Below are positions 49,101-57,900 of a stretch of 64,000 bases of DNA, piece by piece. This stretch comes from Heliopora coerulea (lineage: Eukaryota > Cnidaria > Anthozoa > Scleralcyonacea > Helioporidae): assembly GCA_030142905.1 (NCBI GenBank), contig JASJOG010000048.1, positions 501,501 to 565,500 of the forward strand, in the 5' to 3' direction. The position numbers were made by a program, and so were the translations under genes. Numbering within the stretch: position 1 is the stretch's first letter; the number at the start of each line of letters is the position of its first letter. A model generated the notes under the pieces. The model was not told where the DNA came from and did no database searches. It worked only from the letters and a program-made list of their open reading frames with translations.

Positions 49101-51953
49101 ACCCCCATCTAATGAAATTAAGTCTACGATAAATAATTGGGCTTTATGTATCATTCTGGCACTGGAAAATTTTCCTACACTTAACATAGACATAATTTCA
49201 TGTGACTGAGCGTAAATGCCTAATCTTCCTGAATATACCCTTCACTTCCTTGGCATTGCCACCAATACAAATACAGAATAGGCGACCATACCCTCAGCAA
49301 TGGCTTTGGTAACCTCAGTCAACAGAAAACTGCACTAGATTCGCACGGTTGCTTGTCAGACTCCCGGACGGAGGCCCAAGGTTTGAATTTTTCGCAACTG
49401 GAACCGACTGCGTCTTAAAATACATAATTTTGACACACAAAAATTTACTTTCACTTGATATAGCTTTCATGTCATTTTATCTAGCATAAATGCCTAACAT
49501 ACTTAATTAAATTTCCGACCCTGTCATCTCAAATCAGATGCAAAGTGTTGAGCTTCTCTCACGTACTAGGTGCACATGGATGAATGGACGGAATGGATGA
49601 AAATGGATGAAAAATATCTAGATGGACGAAAAACTATATCTGTATGGAAGAAAATGCCGACGTCCAGTAATTAGTAAAAGCTATTAATTGAGTAAAAACT
49701 AAATTTTTGTGTTTTATAGACGTCCGATGGTATTTTAATCAAATCATATTTCATGAAATTAAAATCAAATCAAATTTCATGAGTTGTTCCGATATGCCAA
49801 GTTTCTCCTGATTTTGTTTAATAATCTCAAAAAAGTCAATGCTGTGTGCAGCCAGTGACCTCGATGGGAATTTCAAATAAACCGACACAAATCAACAAAG
49901 TGTGTGTTCGTGAAAATTGATTGTCCTAGATGAAGTAGTCTTGAAAAAGACTTAATTTTGAGACACGTTCTCTGACTAAATTTATTAAATATACAAGCTT
50001 TCGACTACCTAACTGTAGTCTTCGACAGGCAAGAGTGACATAAATTAATGGCGTGTAGATATTTATAGGTGCGTGTTCGATTGCGAAACTATGTGGCAGG
50101 AAGCAATTAGCGAATACAATGCTTGTTGACAAGAACAGCGTATTGTCTGGGAAGCGGCTTGGAGTCATTGTCAGAATTTACTATTAAAGCCGTATGCCAA
50201 GATTCTAATGTTTTTAGTGTCCGGTAGTTACCACTATCAATTACTTTACCGTTAGCGAAGTCGATATTGTGGTTATTTTCCCATGTAAGGTTAGCTATGT
50301 TTGAACCTTTTTTATAGTTTTTAACATTCCGAATATGTTCCTTTTTTCGTGTTTCAAATGATCTTCCTGTTTCACCAACGTATGACCACGAGCAATCCAA
50401 ACAAGGTATATTGTAGACGACATTGGTTCGTCGTTCGGGTGGAACTTGGTATTTGGGAGAAGGAAAAGTTTGTTGTAGCGTTCGTAGTGGTTTAGTAGTG
50501 ACTCTAATGTTATGTTTTTGTAGTATACGTCTGAGAGCGTCAGTTATCCCACTCACGTACGGTAAAGTAACGTAGCCGGTTGGTTTGTCATTTTCAGTCA
50601 CACATTTGAAAAATTGTCCTACCAGTTCTTCAGGTGATGGTACGGGTTTGTTAGTTGTCAAGTCTTTCAAAGTTTGTTTCAGAACTCTCTCTGGGTATCC
50701 GTTGTTTTGTAAGGCTGTCGTTACACGGTTGAGTTCGTTCTGTTTGCTATCGTATGTGCTTGGTAGTGTTTGTGCTCTGTGTATAAGAGTTCTGGCTGTG
50801 CTAATTTTGTGGTTAATGTCATGGTGTGAGTTGAAGTCTAGGTATCTGTCTGTATCTGTGGGTTTCCTGTATACGTCAATTTTGAGGTCGTTACCTTCAA
50901 TAGTACCGAGTTCAATAGTAAAAGTAATGATAGGGTCAATATTGTTTAAAGAATCATAGAAAGTGAGAATAGCCGTCTTTTTAATAATACAAAAACTGTC
51001 GTCAACAAAAAAACTGTAGTCGAAAGCTTGTATATTTAATAAATTTAGTCAGAGAACGTGTCTCAAAATTGTCTCAACCTGGCTGCGCAATCTCCATATT
51101 TTCTTGAAAAAGACTGTTTGAAGAGAGTGCTGTAAAGTTGTCAGTAGATGTCATAAAGTTTTTAATGCTCTGTGCAACATGAATTTTGTAAATTCATAAG
51201 GTAAGTGAAATTATCTCACACGTACCTTTGATATAAAGTATCGTAGCTGTCACGGTCGTCGGATCCTTCAAGTTGGAAATGTTCTTGAGAAACATGGGTT
51301 GTAGGTACTCGTTTTCGTAACGTACAACGTTAGGTGGGTTGCAAAATAACTCGAACTTGTCCCATCAATATCTTAATGGTGGTGGCTTTGTGTGAACTTT
51401 GGTTGTAGGATGATTTGTCAAGCAGTCTGTCACATGTGCTAATTTTCTGTAAACACAAGTCCGTAATTTGTCACTGTCTCGTTTTACCAAGTAGTCTATA
51501 GGAAATAGAAGTGTTCCTTTCAGTCCATTGTCTTTGGTAAATAGCATGTTGTTGTTCTGCGAGTTGACGTGGTTGTGAAAGTGGTTAACGTCGTCGTCAC
51601 GTAGAGCAGTAATAGTATCTTCAACGTAGCAAAACCAAAAAGATGTTTGTCGGTCGATGGCTAAGGCGCGATCCTCTACGGACTACGTCACAATTTCAGC
51701 AACCACAACAGAAACTGGTGAGACCGCAGTATGGTCTCCATGAGCAGAGACCCATGTAAATGTTGGTAGAGTCTGCCGTTGCACTGAAAGCACTAGACGC
51801 AAGGTGAAGGGTCAGCAGTTGCATGATGTCTTCTGTTTGTTAAGGAGGTTCGTCAGTATAATGGCTGGTTAGTAGCTTCAATGCGGTCTAGTGCCAGCTC
51901 ATAAACACAATCCTTCTCGTGAGCAACACCCATACATGGCATACTGAACCATT

Positions 51954-51989
<36 letters not shown>

Positions 51990-54900
51990 TGACTTTCACT
52001 CATCACTCGACTCTGAAGACGACCTACACTGAGAGCGCTGAAATGTCAGTCACAACAAGCTCTACAAACTGTCTTTCTCAAGACTACCTCAACTAAGCCT
52101 GCACCGCAGACGTCAAAGATCAACTTTCACCAACACGTACGGGTTCTCCCAGGTTCAAACCATTCTCTTTGTATCCCAAAAAAAAATAGATGAAGTGCAG
52201 CTCGTTTTATTCACTAAGTTTGAAACGTTCTGTGACCGATGAGGTTTTTGTTTTTCATGAAACTTGGTCAACTGATACCTTTTTTATCGACAGAGTTGGG
52301 GATTTCATTTTTCATCTGTAAAGAACTAGAAAGAATTTCCGTAGAACTTATTCATAAATGGCGTCTTATTGGAAATTATTTTGTGCGCATATATATTAGA
52401 CTCCTAAGGCTCGCTTGAGGGCTGTTTTCGTTGTTGGGGTATGAATCATTCAGTTGCTTAAAATCACTCATTTTTAACACCTAACTTAGGTTGTGATTAC
52501 ATCTGTGATTGTTATTTACTCAAACTTTATCCTTTAAGGTAAGAATTTGTTACGTTATTCTAATAGTGGATTATAATAAATCTACCTCATTACACAGTTT
52601 GATATGCAGTATAGCTGAATATCTCACGAGTTGTGCCGTAATTTAATGACGCGGAAGGTCAACTCAAAATGCAAATCATGAGTAGAAATGTAGCACAGTC
52701 GTCAAAGGCAGCGGAATGAGAGGACTTTGGGGATTTACATCAACTCAAAATTTTGCAGTAATTTTACAAAAATCGATACAGGGCTATAGGCTTGACTGCG
52801 ACAAAACTGTAGGGAAGGATATTTCCTCCAATCCACCACTTGATTTAGAAGCATTAATACACACTCAGGTGAATGATAAAATAAAATCAAGTACTACATA
52901 ACCTACAGTGATTTGTTGGTCTCCAGACTCTCCTCTTTGAATCCCATTTCTTTTGCAAATTCTGTTGCTAAAATTGGACATGTAAGACAGCCGTAAAATT
53001 AGCAACTGAATTGGCGGCATGTATGGGGAAAAGTAAAACAACACCATGCACCTAAAATAACATTCACAGGCAGATTTTGCTTTTATCTTCTCAAATAAAT
53101 CTCTGTATTTGTCTACAGTTTGACATAAATTTTTAGATTGCGCAAGCAAAACGTTTAGGCTTTTAAGACCACCTGAAGAGATCGATGGCAAATTTCTAGT
53201 GTGGAAACGCCTCTGGTCAGAAACCACTATATCCAACATCCGGGAGACAGTTAATGACACACTGCCTATCTGTCCTAGTTATCTCTGCAACAGCATATCC
53301 ATCCGATTGCGCATTATGGCGACTTTACCCGTGACAACTGGAACTGGCGAGCGACCACTTTCTTCTCTGAAGTGCCTGAAGATATATTTACGACCAACGA
53401 TGGACCAAGATCGACTCAGTCGATTAGGACTATTGCACATGCACCAGGAAATACAAGCTGGTCTCGATGAAGTGATTGGTCGATTTGATTCATCCAATTG
53501 ACGAAAACATCTCATCATTTAGAAGCTGCAAACGTCAGAAATTTGACAATACCCACGACTCTTTTCTGCTCATTTCATTCGTTCGAATCAGCGTTTGCTC
53601 CTGTTTTTTGATATGTATACAACGTATGACGTGTACACAGCTCTTCCACTAATTCCTCTTTTTTCCTTTTACAACAATATTAACTTTAAGAGTTTTCAAT
53701 TTAGGTCCTTTTGAGTCTCTTATCACACTAAATATATGGACGTTGGGTGAATGTAAATAAAATGCACAGGAAGTACAGCCAAATTAGTTCTTTCATAATT
53801 TCTTTGATAAAAAAACAGCACACATGAAGCTTATTTGTTCACTTTAAAAAATGTAGAAAATTCTCCAAAGTCGACCGCTTACTCGCACCTCACTTCAGAC
53901 CCACCCCCCGCCCCTAACGGCCAATCCTAGATCCGCAAACATAGAGATAAAGTATCGTGAAAGGAAGAAACGAATTTATTTTCTTATTATCTACAATTAA
54001 TTAGAGTTAAAGTATTATTTAGGGCATGGGGTGGATCTAATGCCAGACGCTGATGGAGAAACACTAATATTGAAAGAACTTTGGCCAGCAGCTCAAACAA
54101 TAAGCAATTTTGGAGAAAAAATTCTCGCATAGTTTTATTTGTAAATTTGCAGATATGTTCGTAAGCTTCCGGCTTTTTCGGTTGCGTCGTTAGAACACAG
54201 CTAACCTATTCATATTTTGCGCCAAAAGCTCGTTTTCTAGTCTACTGAGCTGACGGCATAAGACCAGCGGCATGGCGTGTACAAACCAACCTTTCAGTAC
54301 TGCCCAAATATAATTGTGTAATAAGAAACAATGCATTGATTTAGCAAAAATTTTTAAACAACGAGAAGTAAACGTAACTAATTGGATAATGCCTTGATAC
54401 AATTACAGTGTATACAGGACAACAAAGAGAGAAGGGTTACTTTTTAATCAATTGAGAAAGATTCTTGAGAACTAAGTATTAATTTAAAATGACGTACTGT
54501 AGATCATACTTTCACTTCTAAATGCAGCTAACGAAAACAGTTACTAACCATCATCACCAACGAGTAATGTATGCTCTGTGTGAACCATGACACTTCGAGC
54601 CACGGATATCGCACTCTTAATATTTTTTAAACATCCCACTGAACCAACATCGTGAGAATCGCTAAATAGTAAGGTAAGCAAAAAAATGAAATTTAATTAT
54701 AAATTTCGAAAGTTGTTTGTTACTGTATACTACTGGGTGAGTCACTAAAATATTACATAGCCTATCTTAAGCGTATTTTATTACACACTTTGTGTTTTAC
54801 TTAATCCTAAAAGTGCATCATTAAAGATGGAAAGTGGGCATCATTAAAATCATTGCAATCAAGTGGTTTATTTTCCCTTATTTAATTTAAACCAACCTTT

Positions 54901-57900
54901 TTAACTTCATTCTGAACATATTAAACGTTTAAACACTAATTACATTCGATAATTCTTTTCGTAAAATATCGAATTTCGCTACTTGATAATAATAATAATC
55001 AAAAACCAAAAAGTTCCCATTTTTCATGTGATTTTTTAAAAGACAAAGACTAGAATGGAAAAAAAATATTGTATTCCAAAAACGGCTTTTTTTGATATAG
55101 CCAAAGGAAATTAAAACAGGTGAAATAAAGCATGCATGAACAAACGATAGGTTACATAAACAGAATGAACACAATTTCGAGTACTGGGTAAAAAACAAAC
55201 AATGATGTTTGATTGTTTTATTAGACATTCAATGATTTTTGCAGTAAAAAGACTCGTGAGATTAACTTTCCAAACTGCTGCTGGCCATTTTTGCTGTTTG
55301 GTAATTTTCACGGCCTTAAGGTGGTTACGTCATCAGCGTCCAATAATTTTTTTTCTTTGGACAGCTCCGTCAAATAAAGAACAATTATTTACCGAAGTGG
55401 AGTTGAATAGTGGAGAATACTTACCAAGCCGCGAAGCGGCGACGTAAATATCATCACTATTCACCGACACTGACGTGAATAGTTGCTTTAGCATATACCT
55501 CGCAAAATTGTTTTCACATATATTTTTCTGAAATTTTTACAATTTTACAGGATGTCCGCTTGTCGCCCACTAATTACTTGTCAACAAAACATTTTGAAAC
55601 ACATCCTGAGTGCATTTATTGCTAAAAAATAAAATAAATACATATCTTTGAATACTTAATTGCCAAATTTCGTTGCTTTGTTGATGTTGTCTGGCACGGC
55701 GACTTCGTTTATTGAAAAAAAGTTCTTCTTCTGTAACGTAAACATAATTGGACGCCATCTTGTTTTGGTCGGAGGTGAATGGTGCAGAATATTCCGAGAT
55801 AGAGGAACCAATCAGATGGCGCAAAAGACACTTTTCACCTACGAGGTATATGCTAATTCACGATAGTCAGCGGAAATGATGTCGCACCTTCCGAACATTG
55901 GGAATTAACTAGTGAATGTCAACCAATAAGAAGTAATATGCACGCGGTATTCAGAATTACAGTCGTTCTGTTTTTGCTAAAAAATTCAATTAGCAAAGGA
56001 ATATATTACAAGCTTCTCATAAATAAATGCATGGTTATCTATAGGAGTTTAAATCAAAAAACATTGCCAGGTAATTTTAAGAAATAAAGTAGAAAACAAA
56101 CTCCAAAAATAAACATCTTGTTAAATCATGATCCGAGCAAAACAGACAATGAAAACGACAACTGCTGTTTTTGTCTTACTTTTTTTGGTGAGATCTTGAG
56201 TTGACTTTTTTTTTTCCCCTCTGTTTCCTACAATAGGGTTTTGTATACAATATTTCAAAAGAATACAAAGAATTGATAAAGCAACATACCCATCCATTAT
56301 CATTGCATCCAAAGTGGTTTTACCATCTTCATCTGGACTAAGAAGTGGCAAACAGTACAAAATCATATAACGACATGAAAATAGTACAGTGGAACCCCGA
56401 ATACAGCCACCACCGGGGACATACTGTATAAATTTGTCCGCATTAACGGGGTGGCCATATTAACGGGACAGGATCAAATTTTGTAACTGGTTTCTTCCAA
56501 ATGATGTAATTACAACAAAAACCCGACTTAATACGAACTATTTAAAACCAAAACGTGTTATAACCAAACTAAGATAAATAGTACTGGCTTTATAATCAGA
56601 AGAAGTTTTTGACGAGGTTGTCAATCACGGTGGCGGATACGGAATGGAAGTACCATGTGTTTATGAATTTAAGGAAGAGGCAAGAACCAGTCAAAATGCA
56701 CGAGCAAACTGTGGGATATTGACAACAACCTTTCATTCAGAAGTGAAAATAGACCAAATTCAAAGAGAAAAGAGGAGAGAGAAGTCGAAGGAAGATGTTA
56801 CTATTGAAATCAACCTACGACTTTAAACGAATTTTGTTATTTCATAAAATATGGATTTTATTCTATAAGACCTCATTTTTATGCGTTTGAATCTGCCAAC
56901 TTTTCAATTTTTAATTAGACGGTTGTAACTGTTTGTCAAGTTTAATGTTCTTTTGTTATTTTAAAGTTTTTCAGCATTCACATTATATCGGATTGGCCGT
57001 ATTAACTGGGTACATTCACAAAGAAAATAGCTTGACGGGATCCAAAAAGTGGCCGTTGGCCATATTACCGAAGAGGCCGGAGTAACGGGCTTTTCAGATG
57101 AGAAAATGACCTGGCGTTTGTTGGCGACAATAAAAACTAGCCGTAATAACGAGGTGACCGTAATATCGAAGTGACCGGAAGGCGGGGTTCCACTGTAGTT
57201 ATAAAATGTTATCAAATTTCTCCTCATAACAGGTTATTAATATGAAAACCATGTTATACTACAAATATAACGCCAATGGTTTACCTGCCGCCATATCCAA
57301 CTGTACCATCGCATTGTTCAACTTCACAGACACTGCAGCCTTTTTCTACAGCGTCGAGGGCTGAATAAGAGCCACTGCTTATTACACTCCACGCTTTAAA
57401 TAAAACAAACATTAAAAGTAAGAGAAATTCATTATACACCTATATCCAAACTTGGTCCATTTTGTTGAGTTGGTTTTTTTAATACGGTAATTATTTTAAT
57501 ATCATCTTGTCTATGGTTTTAAAGTGCAGTGAGGCCATTCTTGGTGGCTTTTAAATAAAGACAGCTAGCTTGGATACTTAAAACCAAATTACTCGCTTCA
57601 ATTATGACTCGAATTTGAATGAATTCTAATCTAAACTAGAAAGATTTATCGAAAACATCAACGTGAAATTAAAGTCAACCTTAAAGAAAAAACCTCGCTC
57701 CCTCTTTGTCTGAGAGGTCGTCGTCAATGAGTTGAGGAAAGAAAACCTTATATTGGGTAAAAAGAAAAAGAAACAGGAAAATGTCGTTGGACTTAAACAC
57801 AAATGCTAAGAATGTTGAAAATAAAAGAATTATGTTGATAACAGCTAGCCTTCAAAATACTGATCGACGACAAGAAACAAAGTCTTACAGAACCTTGGCA

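Noticed and set aside
52865..53260. Minus-strand frame over AGA exon 5 and the hAT fragment
   Set aside because: It is antisense to the hAT transposase and out of frame with the AGA exon.
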